DNA of 14,316 nucleotides from an uncultured Clostridia bacterium (GTDB taxonomy: Bacteria > Bacillota > Clostridia > Oscillospirales > CAG-272): NCBI GenBank assembly GCA_937884385.1, contig CALGCW010000306.1:1-14316 (forward strand), written 5' to 3'. A program made the position numbers and the translations under genes. The notes below the pieces were generated by a model. That model did not search any database. It saw nothing but the letters and a program-made list of their open reading frames with translations, and had not been told where the DNA came from. Positions 7,502-14,265 of this stretch are shown here, one piece after another (position 1 is the stretch's first letter; each line of letters begins with the position of its first letter).

Positions 7502-9094
7502 ATGAAATTAAAAATCAGGATCACAGCGCTCTTGCTACTCATCGCAATGCTTTGCACAATGCTTACTTCTTGCGTTGTCGTTGAGATCATCGAGCTTGTA
7601 AATAATGTTTGGGGACTGGTGTTCCCGGAGGACGAGAATTCCGGCAGTAACGTTGAGATCAATTTTGAGATCCCCGACCCCAACAGATGCACCACGCACG
7701 CAATAGTTCCGCTTCCGGCGATCGCTCCAACCTGTCAGACTCCCGGTGTCAGCGGCGGTCAGGTCTGCTCAAAGTGCGGCACGGTAATCGTTGCCCAGAT
7801 CGAGCTTCCCGCCATCGACCACATATATGACGACGTCAACGATAAGGATTGCAATGTTTGCGGATTTATAAGAACCGTAAAATGCGAGCATCTTCACACC
7901 TTCGTGCTTGAGGAGAAAGCACCCACCTGCACTACCACAGGCCGCACGGCGGGTGAAAGATGCACGGGATGCGGCAAGATCATTGCGGGCTTTGAGATAA
8001 TAGAACCCACAGATCACACCTACGACGGCGATAGAGATGAAAGCTGCAACGAATGCGGATACATCAGAAAGCTTGCGTGCCTGCACGAGGTGACCAAAAA
8101 GCTTGATGCGGTGGCTCCTACCTGCTTCTCAACGGGTCTGACCCGAGGAAAAGCGTGCGTACATTGCGGCGAGGTCCTCGTCGCACAGCAGGAAATACCA
8201 ATGATCGAGCATACCGCAGGAGATTGGATAGTGGATACAGCTCCCACTGAGAGCTCCGAGGGCACCGTACACACCGAGTGTACGATGTGCAAGACCACAC
8301 TTCGCTCCGCAACTCTTCCCGTTATCGTTCCAAATGCAGACGAAAATGCTTCAGAGGGTCTTTCTTTCGTACTCAATAACGATAAAAACAGCTATAGCCT
8401 TGTTGATCTCGGCAGCTGTACCGATACCGAGATAATCATCCCGGCATACTATAACGGATTGCCCGTCGTAAAGATTGGCAACGGAGCGTTCCTGAACAGA
8501 TCTGAAATCGTCAGCGTAATCATACCCGAGGGCATGCTGAATATAGGTGACGGCGCGTTCAGAGAATGTACCTCACTTCAAATCGTGTCAATTCCAAACA
8601 CCGTGACGACTATCGGCGAATACGCCTTCTATAATTGCGCGCTCACCTCTCTCTCCCTTCCCGAAGGAATTGCAGAGATAGAAAAATACGCTTTCCGTGG
8701 CTGTGATATCACAAGTATAGATATCCCCTACGGTGTTGTTAGCATCGGCGAGGGCGCTTTTGAAGAATGCACCGAAACCGAGTCGATATTCCTTCCCTCA
8801 TCACTTGAAAATATCGGCAAAAAGGCATTCTATAACGTTTCAAAGGTAATGACCGTCACCGTTCCGAAGAGCGTCATCACCATCGGTGAAAGAGCCTTCA
8901 ACCTTGCAGCATCGGATGGCGCAGTAAGAGAATTCACTCTCTTCAATTACGTTGAAAAGATAGGCGCTTATGCCTTCACAACGGGCGCTACCGTCTACTA
9001 CAAGGGAACAAAGTCCGAATGGAACGGTATTTTGATAGACCCAAGAAATTATCAGTATAATGTCGTCACCTTGGACGGATCGTTTGTGGATTAA
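7502..9094 (+). CDS. Surface lipoprotein with cysteine-rich repeats and BspA-like leucine-rich repeats
   Basis: Predicted surface-anchored lipoprotein of 530 residues. The signal peptide (about 1-23) is followed by a lipobox LTSC with Cys24 as the lipid-modified residue. Residues 63-257 hold three repeats of exactly 65 residues; each has APTC, G-x5-C-x2-CG and, in the first two, a terminal CN-x-CG. The four or five Cys per unit suggest a zinc-ribbon or disulfide-stabilised fold. Residues about 285-510 are BspA-type (LRR_5) leucine-rich repeats, with recurring IPxxVxxIGxxAF units of 22-24 residues, ending in the capping pattern VYYKGTKSEWNGI (498-510). BspA-like domains occur in adhesins of gut and oral anaerobes, but many have no known ligand. 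AAGGGGGG (7488-7495) precedes the ATG. The next lipoprotein gene begins 14 bases after the stop, so the two form an operon and may work together at the cell surface. Confidence 0.88.
   Translation: MKLKIRITALLLLIAMLCTMLTSCVVVEIIELVNNVWGLVFPEDENSGSNVEINFEIPDPNRCTTHAIVPLPAIAPTCQTPGVSGGQVCSKCGTVIVAQIELPAIDHIYDDVNDKDCNVCGFIRTVKCEHLHTFVLEEKAPTCTTTGRTAGERCTGCGKIIAGFEIIEPTDHTYDGDRDESCNECGYIRKLACLHEVTKKLDAVAPTCFSTGLTRGKACVHCGEVLVAQQEIPMIEHTAGDWIVDTAPTESSEGTVHTECTMCKTTLRSATLPVIVPNADENASEGLSFVLNNDKNSYSLVDLGSCTDTEIIIPAYYNGLPVVKIGNGAFLNRSEIVSVIIPEGMLNIGDGAFRECTSLQIVSIPNTVTTIGEYAFYNCALTSLSLPEGIAEIEKYAFRGCDITSIDIPYGVVSIGEGAFEECTETESIFLPSSLENIGKKAFYNVSKVMTVTVPKSVITIGERAFNLAASDGAVREFTLFNYVEKIGAYAFTTGATVYYKGTKSEWNGILIDPRNYQYNVVTLDGSFVD
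7688..8272 (+). repeat. Three tandem 195-bp units encoding Cys-rich repeats
   Basis: Units at 7688-7882, 7883-8077 and 8078-8272. The PTC and CG motifs recur at residues 76/141/206 and 92/157/222, a period of exactly 65 codons with no indel between the first two motif sets. DNA identity is modest, so duplication is old and the protein pattern is what has been kept. The third unit diverges in its second half. Confidence 0.8.
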
Positions 9095-9108
9095 AGGAGG
9101 TACGAAAA

Positions 9109-9927
9109 ATGAAAAAGTATTCAGCTCTACTTTTGATCGCCGCTTTTGCTTTGACTCTTATCGCTTGCGGTCCGGGTTATGTCAGCACGATGTACGCAGG
9201 ACCGAAAAACGGCATTTTTGACGCCCCCGACGAGTTCTACCTCGAATGGGATATACCGTCTGTCAGAGACATCTCGGTTGAAAAAGACGGGCACTACAGT
9301 ATGCCCGTGTATATGTTTGAGACCTACGAGGAATTTTTACACCTCAAGGATATCGTGGGTATGTATGATATCGGCAGTGAGATAGACAACAAGGATTATT
9401 GCCGGATATGCCAAACGGATGCTCCCTGCTCTCACGACAGATATAACGAGGACTTTTTTGAGGATTATACACTGCTTATAGGCTGGCATCAGTACGCAGG
9501 CGTGATACTTGGCGAGCACATCCAAGAGGATGACGGCAACACAGATGAAACGCCAAGCACGGAGGACGAAACCAACGGTGAAGGTACGACTCCCGACACA
9601 GAGGGCGAAAAGGCAGAGCCAGACGTTGAAACGCAAAGTGATAACGAGGGCGAAACACCATCGGAATCCCCCGAGCAAACCCCTGACGAGACTCCCGAAG
9701 AGATTCCCGAAGAAACTCCCGAGAAGACTCCCGAGAATACTCCAAGCAAGAACGTTTCGGTCGCCAAATACGAAATAGCGCCCGACGGCTCCCTTGTAGT
9801 GTATCTGCAAGGCGCGAGGGCGGAAGGCGAAACACCTCAGCAATGGATATTGGTGGCAGTCCCCAAAAACGTAATGGCAGATTGCGACAGTATCGCTTTT
9901 CTTGTAAAGCTTCCCGAGGAGGAATAA
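9109..9927 (+). CDS. Lipoprotein with Pro/Glu/Thr-rich internal linker
   Basis: Predicted lipoprotein of 272 residues: signal peptide 1-19, lipobox LIAC, lipidated Cys20. Residues about 28-138 form a folded part with a small Cys/His cluster (Cys98, Cys101, Cys107, His109) that could bind a metal. Residues about 139-215 are low complexity: acidic, then repeating ETPE/KTPE units. Residues about 216-268 are again ordered. The pieces FFEDYTLLIGW (116-126) before the linker and VAKYEIAPDGSLVVYLQG (218-235) with QWILVAVPK (245-253) after it read as one small beta domain seen in other clostridial lipoproteins, so the linker seems to be an insertion in a loop. No function is known. AAAGGAGGT (9093-9101) overlaps the upstream stop codon, giving tight coupling to the leucine-rich-repeat lipoprotein. 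Confidence 0.8.
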   Translation: MKKYSALLLIAAFALTLIACGPGYVSTMYAGPKNGIFDAPDEFYLEWDIPSVRDISVEKDGHYSMPVYMFETYEEFLHLKDIVGMYDIGSEIDNKDYCRICQTDAPCSHDRYNEDFFEDYTLLIGWHQYAGVILGEHIQEDDGNTDETPSTEDETNGEGTTPDTEGEKAEPDVETQSDNEGETPSESPEQTPDETPEEIPEETPEKTPENTPSKNVSVAKYEIAPDGSLVVYLQGARAEGETPQQWILVAVPKNVMADCDSIAFLVKLPEEE

Positions 9928-9938
9928 ACCCAAAAATC

Positions 9939-9969
9939 AAAGGACGTGGAAAGCTCCACGTCCTTTTTT
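9939..9969. terminator. Bidirectional terminator between convergent operons
   Basis: A 12-bp stem AAAGGACGTGGA (9939-9950) with TCCACGTCCTTT (9955-9966), loop AAGC. A T run follows on the plus strand, and TTTGATTTTT follows on the minus strand. It therefore can end both the lipoprotein operon and the feo operon. Confidence 0.9.
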
Positions 9970-9971
9970 AC

Positions 9972-10124
9972 TTATTTTTTGCTTGCACAATTACCGCCAC
10001 AGCTTTTGCTGTAGGGACAGCCGATGCATTTGCTTCCCTTCTTTTTCTCCCTGTAGATATAAAGGGAGATGCCTGCAACGATAAGCACAAGAATAGCGAT
10101 TATAATAATATCTTCAATTCCCAT
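9972..10124 (-). CDS. FeoB-associated Cys-rich membrane protein
   Basis: A 50-residue protein: a short N-terminus, one membrane segment (about residues 5-23, Ile/Leu/Val-rich), a basic stretch REKKKGSK, and a cysteine cluster CIGCPYSKSCGGNC (33-46). This is the layout of the small proteins encoded after feoB in many Firmicutes (family named FeoB-associated Cys-rich membrane protein). The cysteines probably face the cytosol, by the positive-inside rule, and might help handle Fe2+ at the channel exit; that role is inferred. It starts 21 bases after the feoB stop on the same strand and is the last gene before the shared terminator, so it is the third gene of the feo operon. Confidence 0.88.
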   Translation of the reverse strand: MGIEDIIIIAILVLIVAGISLYIYREKKKGSKCIGCPYSKSCGGNCASKK

Positions 10125-10145
10125 TTTGTTTATATTCTATGATAA

Positions 10146-12176
10146 TTATCTTTTGGATTTTAGAGAATACTCTGCCTTCATCTTCTTTTCGGTATTTGTG
10201 ATAAGTACACAGATTACCGCCACGAATACCACAACGATAGCAAGACCTGCAAATGCCGCACTCGCATTAAGAGTTGCGGGAGCCGTAATGAGCGTACCGA
10301 GAGTATAAACAAGGTATGCTACAGTATATCCCGTACCAAGCTGAAGGCCTATTCCGCCCCAAAGCCACTTTGAGCTCTTCATTTCGGAGTTCATCGCACC
10401 GATAGCCGCAAAGCAAGGTGGTGTGAAAAGGTTGAACATCAAGTACGCAAGAGCCGCTACCTTGGAGATCGCAAGGATGCCGGCAACCTCTGCTCCTGAG
10501 CCGATCATCTCAAGCTCTTCAAGGTCGATAAGATTATCAAGTCCCACAAAGCAGACCGCAAGAGTTCCGACAACGTTTTCCTTTGCGATAAAGCCCGTCA
10601 CAGCCGCCGCAGCAAGCTCCCAGGAGAGCACGCCGACAATGGGCACGAGAACGTATGCAAAAGGACCTGCAATTGACGCGAGAATGGAAGTATCCGCACT
10701 CTCTGCAACGCTAAAGCTCCAGTCAAAGGTCTGCATTATCTGAACTGCCATATTGCAAAGAAGAATGATGGTAGCCGCCTTAACTATGTATGCCCATCCG
10801 CGAGCGCACATTGACTTGAATGCACCCCATACACTCGGAGCCTTGTATTCGGGAAGCTCGATAATAAAGAAAGATTTGCGAGCCTTGTGACCCGTGATCT
10901 TATTAATAAGAAGCGCTCCAAGGAATATCAAAGCGATGCCTGCAAAATACATAAGCGCGCTAACCCACCAAGCATTGTCAAAGAATGCGCCCGCAAAAAG
11001 CGAGATAACGGGGATCTTTGCACCGCAGGGCATAAAGGGTGTAAGCATCGCAGTCGCACGTCTTTCACGCTCATTCTTTATCGTACGGCTCGCCATAACA
11101 CCGGGAACTGCACAGCCGATACCGATAACGAAGGGGATAACACTCTTGCCGGAAAGACCGACTCTCTTGAAGAATGGGTCAAGAACTACCGCAACACGGC
11201 TCATATATCCGCAGTCCTCAAGAAGCGCAAGAAGGAAATAAAGCACCATAACGAGGGGCAAAAATCCAACTACCGCAACTACACCGCCGATAACACCGTC
11301 AACCAATATCGCAGAAAGCAAAGGACTTGCATCCGCAAGAAGCTCACCGACCCATCCCTGGAACTCCTCAAGAAGAGGAACGAGACCGGGGATGAACGTG
11401 CCTCCCACCTCAACGCCATTTGCGATCCACTCACCAAGCGTTGACTGCGAAATATAGAAAACAAGGAACATTACTGCGGCAAAGATCGGAATACCAAGCC
11501 ACTTATTTGTGAGAATGTCATCGATCTTGTCACTTAAGGATACGTCCTTTGTAAGGACCTTTCTGTTCTCTACCTCTTTAACTATCTTATTTACAAACTC
11601 AAAGCGCTTTCTGTCAGCTGCAACGACTGCCTCCTTGCTCGTAAGGTCAACCTCACCTTGTCTGTAAGGTGCTTTTTGATGCTGACCAAGACAGCCCTTA
11701 GCAGTAGAGATAAGCTCTTTAAGACCTTCGCCGTTTGTTGAAACGGTATTTACAACGTGGCAGCCAAGCTTTTTGGAAAGAACCTCTACGTCAATTACAG
11801 TTTCCTTCTTTTCGTTGATATCGCTCTTGTTGAGTGCAACGACTACGGGTACTCCAAGCTCAAGGAGCTGTGTTGTGAAGAAAAGGCTTCGAGAAAGATT
11901 GGACGCATCAACGATGTTGATGATAACGTCGGGTCTCTCGTTCTTAACGTATGCGCTGGTTATGCTCTCTTCACTCGTGAAGGGAGACATTGAATATGCT
12001 CCGGGAAGGTCAACTGCGATAAGCTGATCCGAGCCTGCGTATATTGATTTGATTGGATGCTCCTTTTTGTCAACGGTAACGCCTGCCCAGTTTCCCACCT
12101 TTTCGTTTCTGCCCGTAAGAGCATTGTACATCGTGGTCTTGCCCGAGTTGGGATTTCCCGCAAGTGCAATTCTCAT
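10146..12176 (-). CDS. feoB: Ferrous iron transporter FeoB
   Basis: Main Fe2+ uptake protein of the inner membrane, with an N-terminal G domain. It has 676 residues from the start chosen here. G1 GNPNSGKT (7-14), G2-type GVTVD (32-36), G3 DLPG (56-59), G4 NKSD (116-119) and a G5-like STNG (146-149) are all present. Membrane helices start near residue 228. The core motifs LEDCGYMSR (318-326) and GCAVPG (354-359) are conserved; the Cys in the latter is a proposed iron ligand or gate. A longer reading from ATG at 12191 is possible, but GGAGG (12185-12189) lies eight bases before the ATG at 12176, and nothing resembling a ribosome site precedes 12191. FeoB proteins also normally begin directly with MxIALAGNPN. 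The gene lies 93 bases downstream of feoA with a palindrome identical to the operon operator in between. Confidence 0.96.
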   Translation of the reverse strand: MRIALAGNPNSGKTTMYNALTGRNEKVGNWAGVTVDKKEHPIKSIYAGSDQLIAVDLPGAYSMSPFTSEESITSAYVKNERPDVIINIVDASNLSRSLFFTTQLLELGVPVVVALNKSDINEKKETVIDVEVLSKKLGCHVVNTVSTNGEGLKELISTAKGCLGQHQKAPYRQGEVDLTSKEAVVAADRKRFEFVNKIVKEVENRKVLTKDVSLSDKIDDILTNKWLGIPIFAAVMFLVFYISQSTLGEWIANGVEVGGTFIPGLVPLLEEFQGWVGELLADASPLLSAILVDGVIGGVVAVVGFLPLVMVLYFLLALLEDCGYMSRVAVVLDPFFKRVGLSGKSVIPFVIGIGCAVPGVMASRTIKNERERRATAMLTPFMPCGAKIPVISLFAGAFFDNAWWVSALMYFAGIALIFLGALLINKITGHKARKSFFIIELPEYKAPSVWGAFKSMCARGWAYIVKAATIILLCNMAVQIMQTFDWSFSVAESADTSILASIAGPFAYVLVPIVGVLSWELAAAAVTGFIAKENVVGTLAVCFVGLDNLIDLEELEMIGSGAEVAGILAISKVAALAYLMFNLFTPPCFAAIGAMNSEMKSSKWLWGGIGLQLGTGYTVAYLVYTLGTLITAPATLNASAAFAGLAIVVVFVAVICVLITNTEKKMKAEYSLKSKR

Positions 12177-12224
12177 AGAATTTTCCTCCATTTTTATATA
12201 AATAAATTATTAACCCTTTAATCA

Positions 12225-12240
12225 GTTAGCCTATGCTAAC
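12225..12240. promoter_or_regulatory. Second DtxR/IdeR-type palindrome, feoA-feoB gap
   Basis: GTTAGC-CTAT-GCTAAC, a 6-bp dyad with 4-base spacer. All 16 bases are identical to the operator at 12510-12525. It lies 48 bases ahead of the feoB start. No convincing -35/-10 pair was seen around it, so it may be a road-block or auxiliary operator instead of a second promoter's operator. Confidence 0.65.
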
Positions 12241-12249
12241 CGTTCCTCA

Positions 12250-12271
12250 AAAATAAAAGGACTTCCCTTTT
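12250..12271 (-). terminator. Possible weak attenuator hairpin after feoA
   Basis: On the minus strand, AAAAGG-GAAGT-CCTTTT followed by ATTTTT, starting inside the feoA stop codon. The stem has only two G-C pairs, so termination would be partial at best. It could lower feoB relative to feoA. Confidence 0.35.
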
Positions 12272-12488
12272 ATTCTTCAATTTCAATGGCTTCTGCAAGC
12301 GCATTGTCAATATTATATCTTGCGTCCTTAATGGAAACGACACAGCTTCCTCTGCGGCGCGAAACGACTGTGATGCACTCACCGCTGTAGCAACCGAGTG
12401 AGAACAAAAACGCGTCAAGCTCCTCATCGTCCGTCACAATGCTCTTTATTCTGTTTTCTTTTCCAAGCTCTGCATCTCTAAGTGTCAT
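12270..12488 (-). CDS. feoA: Ferrous iron transport protein FeoA
   Basis: A 72-residue cytosolic SH3-like protein that works with FeoB in Fe2+ uptake, probably by binding its cytosolic part. The family pattern is visible: MTLRDAELGKENRIKSIV at the start, LFSLGCYSGECITVVSRR (28-45) matching the usual LxxLGhxxGxxIxhhxxxP core, then VSIKDARYNIDNALAEAI with the typical A-x-x-I ending. The start is preceded by GGAGG in a strong ribosome site (12494-12502). It is the first gene of the feo operon, just behind a consensus promoter and palindromic operator. Confident as FeoA by sequence and context. Confidence 0.93.
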   Translation of the reverse strand: MTLRDAELGKENRIKSIVTDDEELDAFLFSLGCYSGECITVVSRRRGSCVVSIKDARYNIDNALAEAIEIEE

Positions 12489-12509
12489 TTTCTCACCCTC
12501 CTTCTATAA

Positions 12510-12525
12510 GTTAGCCTATGCTAAC
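12510..12525. promoter_or_regulatory. DtxR/IdeR-type operator at the feo promoter
   Basis: GTTAGC-CTAT-GCTAAC, a perfect 6-bp inverted repeat. On the minus strand it begins nine bases after the -10 box, so it covers the expected transcription start. Its core resembles the DtxR/IdeR box (TTAGGTTAGSCTAACCTAA). Binding by an iron-loaded repressor would block feoABC transcription. The repressor gene is not in this window. Confidence 0.75.
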
Positions 12526-12533
12526 CACATTGC

Positions 12534-12562
12534 ATTATATACCTAATTTTTAAAATTGTCAA
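12534..12562 (-). promoter_or_regulatory. Consensus SigA promoter of the feo operon
   Basis: Minus strand: TTGACA (12562-12557), 17-base spacer, TATAAT (12539-12534). Both boxes match consensus exactly, which suits a strong promoter kept off by a repressor. Confidence 0.93.
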
Positions 12563-12615
12563 TAGCTTTGCAGTGAAAATTTTCATATTTTTTGAAGTTT
12601 TTTTGCCGATTATAC

Positions 12616-12644
12616 AGAAAAAGGGACTTTATTCAAGTCCCTTT
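12616..12644 (-). terminator. Terminator of the oxidoreductase gene
   Basis: A 10-bp stem AAAGGGACTT (12620-12629) with AAGTCCCTTT (12635-12644), loop TATTC. On the minus strand it starts five bases after the oxidoreductase stop and runs into TTTTTC. It separates that gene from the feo promoter. Confidence 0.88.
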
Positions 12645-12648
12645 GTTT

Positions 12649-14019
12649 TTATTCAACTCCTGCAATGTGGCGTGCTACGTGAACGCCGCTTGCCGATGCG
12701 TGGGAGAGCGAGTGAGTGATACCGCTTCCGTCGCCGATGATGTAAAGTCCCTTGTGCTGGCTTTCGAGATTTTCGTCAACTGCGACCTCCATATTATAGA
12801 ACTTGACCTCAACTCCGTAAAGGAGAGTATCGTCGTTCGCCGTTCCGGGCGCGATCTTGTCAAGCGCGTATATCATCTCTATAATGCCGTCAAGAATTCT
12901 CTTGGGAAGAACGAGCGAAAGGTCACCCGGTGTTGCCGCAAGTGTGGGAACGACCGTTGCCTCCTCGATTCTCTTGACGTTGCTTCGTCTACCTCTAACA
13001 AGGTCTCCAAAGCGCTGAACGATAACACCGCCACCAAGCATATTGGAAAGACGCGCGATATTTTCACCGTAGCCGTTGGAATCCTCAAAGGGCTCAGTAA
13101 AATGCTTTGAAACGAGAAGCGCAAAGTTGGTGTTCTCCGTCTGCAATGCAGGATCCTCATATGAATGGCCGTTAACCGTGACAATACCGTTCGTGTTCTC
13201 GTTAACGACACTTCCCTTGGGATTCATACAGAAGGTACGAACGTTGTCCTCAAATTTTTCGGTCCTGTAAACGATCTTACTCTCATAAAGCTCGTCGGTG
13301 AGGTGTGAGAAAACGGACGCAGGAAGCTCAACGCGAACACCTATGTCCACTCTGTTGGACTTCTTCTCAAGACCGAGCTCCCTGCAGACCTTTTCCATCC
13401 ACTTTGAACCGATACGTCCAACGGAAACAACGCATCTATCACATTCAAAATCACCTTTTTTTGTGACAGCCTTGTATCCGCCGTCTATTATTTCAAGATG
13501 GTCGACGGGAGTATTGAAATAAAAATCGACCTTATCCTTAAGATGATTGTATATGTTCTGAAGAACGATGTAGTTTTTGTCAGTGCCGAGGTGACGAACG
13601 GATGCATCAAGAAGATTAAGCTTGTTCTGCAAGCAGAGCTTTTTGAACTTCGAGTTTGCTGTAGAATAGAGCTTAGTTCCCTCTCCACCGTACGCCATAT
13701 TGATATCGTCAACGTAGTGCATGAGCTCAGTAGCACGTGCTTTGCCGATATATTCGTAAAGTGTGCCGCCGAAATTATTCGTGATATTGTATTTTCCGTC
13801 GGAAAAAGCACCTGCGCCGCCAAATCCACTCATAATAGAGCAGGTCTTGCAATTAATACAGGATTTCACCTTTTTGCCGTCAATGGGACACTTTCTCTTT
13901 GCAAGAGGGTGTCCTGCCTCAAAAATAGCGATCTTGAGGTCGGGGCTCTGCTTTGTCAACTCATAAGCGGTAAAAATTCCACCGGGGCCCGCGCCAACGA
14001 TTATAATATCGTATCTCAT
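12649..14019 (-). CDS. FAD-dependent oxidoreductase, COG2509 type
   Basis: A 456-residue soluble flavoprotein. The FAD/NAD(P) dinucleotide motif GAGPGG (9-14) is in the first beta-alpha-beta unit, which ends with the acidic IFEAG (32-36). A cysteine group follows: Cys44, Cys54, Cys57, Cys60 in CPIDGK...CINCKTC, just before GFGGAGAFSDGKYN (65-78). The C-terminus carries the second FAD-contact motif YIIGDGSGITHSLSHASASG (about 427-446). This combination marks the COG2509 family of uncharacterised FAD-dependent dehydrogenases common in anaerobic Firmicutes. The four cysteines could bind a metal or Fe-S cluster, which I infer; no reaction is known to me. The ATG at 14019 follows AAAAGGAG (14034-14027). 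It is transcribed alone from a consensus promoter through a leader with a terminator-like hairpin, so its expression is probably conditional. Confidence 0.85.
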   Translation of the reverse strand: MRYDIIIVGAGPGGIFTAYELTKQSPDLKIAIFEAGHPLAKRKCPIDGKKVKSCINCKTCSIMSGFGGAGAFSDGKYNITNNFGGTLYEYIGKARATELMHYVDDINMAYGGEGTKLYSTANSKFKKLCLQNKLNLLDASVRHLGTDKNYIVLQNIYNHLKDKVDFYFNTPVDHLEIIDGGYKAVTKKGDFECDRCVVSVGRIGSKWMEKVCRELGLEKKSNRVDIGVRVELPASVFSHLTDELYESKIVYRTEKFEDNVRTFCMNPKGSVVNENTNGIVTVNGHSYEDPALQTENTNFALLVSKHFTEPFEDSNGYGENIARLSNMLGGGVIVQRFGDLVRGRRSNVKRIEEATVVPTLAATPGDLSLVLPKRILDGIIEMIYALDKIAPGTANDDTLLYGVEVKFYNMEVAVDENLESQHKGLYIIGDGSGITHSLSHASASGVHVARHIAGVE

Positions 14020-14055
14020 CTTGATTCTCCTTTTATATTCATACGTAATTTACAC

Positions 14056-14107
14056 AAAAAAAGCTGCTTTTCAGTCCGACGGATCAAAACCCATCAACCA
14101 AAAGCAG
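14056..14107 (-). terminator. Leader hairpin with T-tract upstream of the oxidoreductase gene (attenuator or small-RNA terminator)
   Basis: Minus strand: CTGCTTTT (14107-14100) pairs with AAAAGCAG (14071-14064), followed by CTTTTTTT. An inner stem GATGG/CCGTC fits between the arms, with one G-T pair. It lies about 20 bases after the predicted transcription start and 37 bases before the oxidoreductase ATG. A terminator inside a 5' leader implies either regulated read-through or release of a short RNA of about 70 bases. I do not recognise a known riboswitch class and saw no convincing antiterminator. Confidence 0.7.
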
Positions 14108-14133
14108 TCGTCCTTCAAGTTTTTATCCATATC

Positions 14134-14162
14134 ATTATATAACAAATATTCCCGCTTGTCAA
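14134..14162 (-). promoter_or_regulatory. Consensus SigA promoter for the oxidoreductase leader
   Basis: Minus strand: TTGACA (14162-14157), 17-base spacer, TATAAT (14139-14134), both exact consensus. Transcription should start near 14127 and read the leader hairpin first. Confidence 0.92.
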
Positions 14163-14202
14163 TACCCAATTTATTTTTTGCTTTTATTTGCCTCTTGCAC
14201 TC

Positions 14203-14232
14203 AAAATATAAAGCCCATCTCTCGATGGGCTT
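14203..14232 (-). terminator. Terminator of the partial right-edge gene
   Basis: A 9-bp stem AAGCCCATC (14211-14219) with GATGGGCTT (14224-14232), loop TCTC. On the minus strand it is followed by TATATTTT. It lies 33 bases after the stop of the edge gene. Confidence 0.8.
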
Positions 14233-14265
14233 CGAATATGCTTCAAATTTTGATTTAGCGAGGAG

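Noticed and set aside
10887..11444. Plus-strand open frames inside feoB
   Set aside because: They are antisense to conserved FeoB membrane segments; compositions are shadow-like (Lys/Asn/Thr-rich) and no ribosome sites precede them.
14020..14130. tRNA or a known riboswitch in the leader
   Set aside because: No cloverleaf or T-loop was found, and the sequence did not fit the classes I considered (preQ1, fluoride, guanidine-II, c-di-GMP, PyrR-binding leader).
12592..14142. Plus-strand open frames across the oxidoreductase gene
   Set aside because: Same reasoning: they overlap a well-supported minus-strand flavoprotein gene and its terminator or leader.
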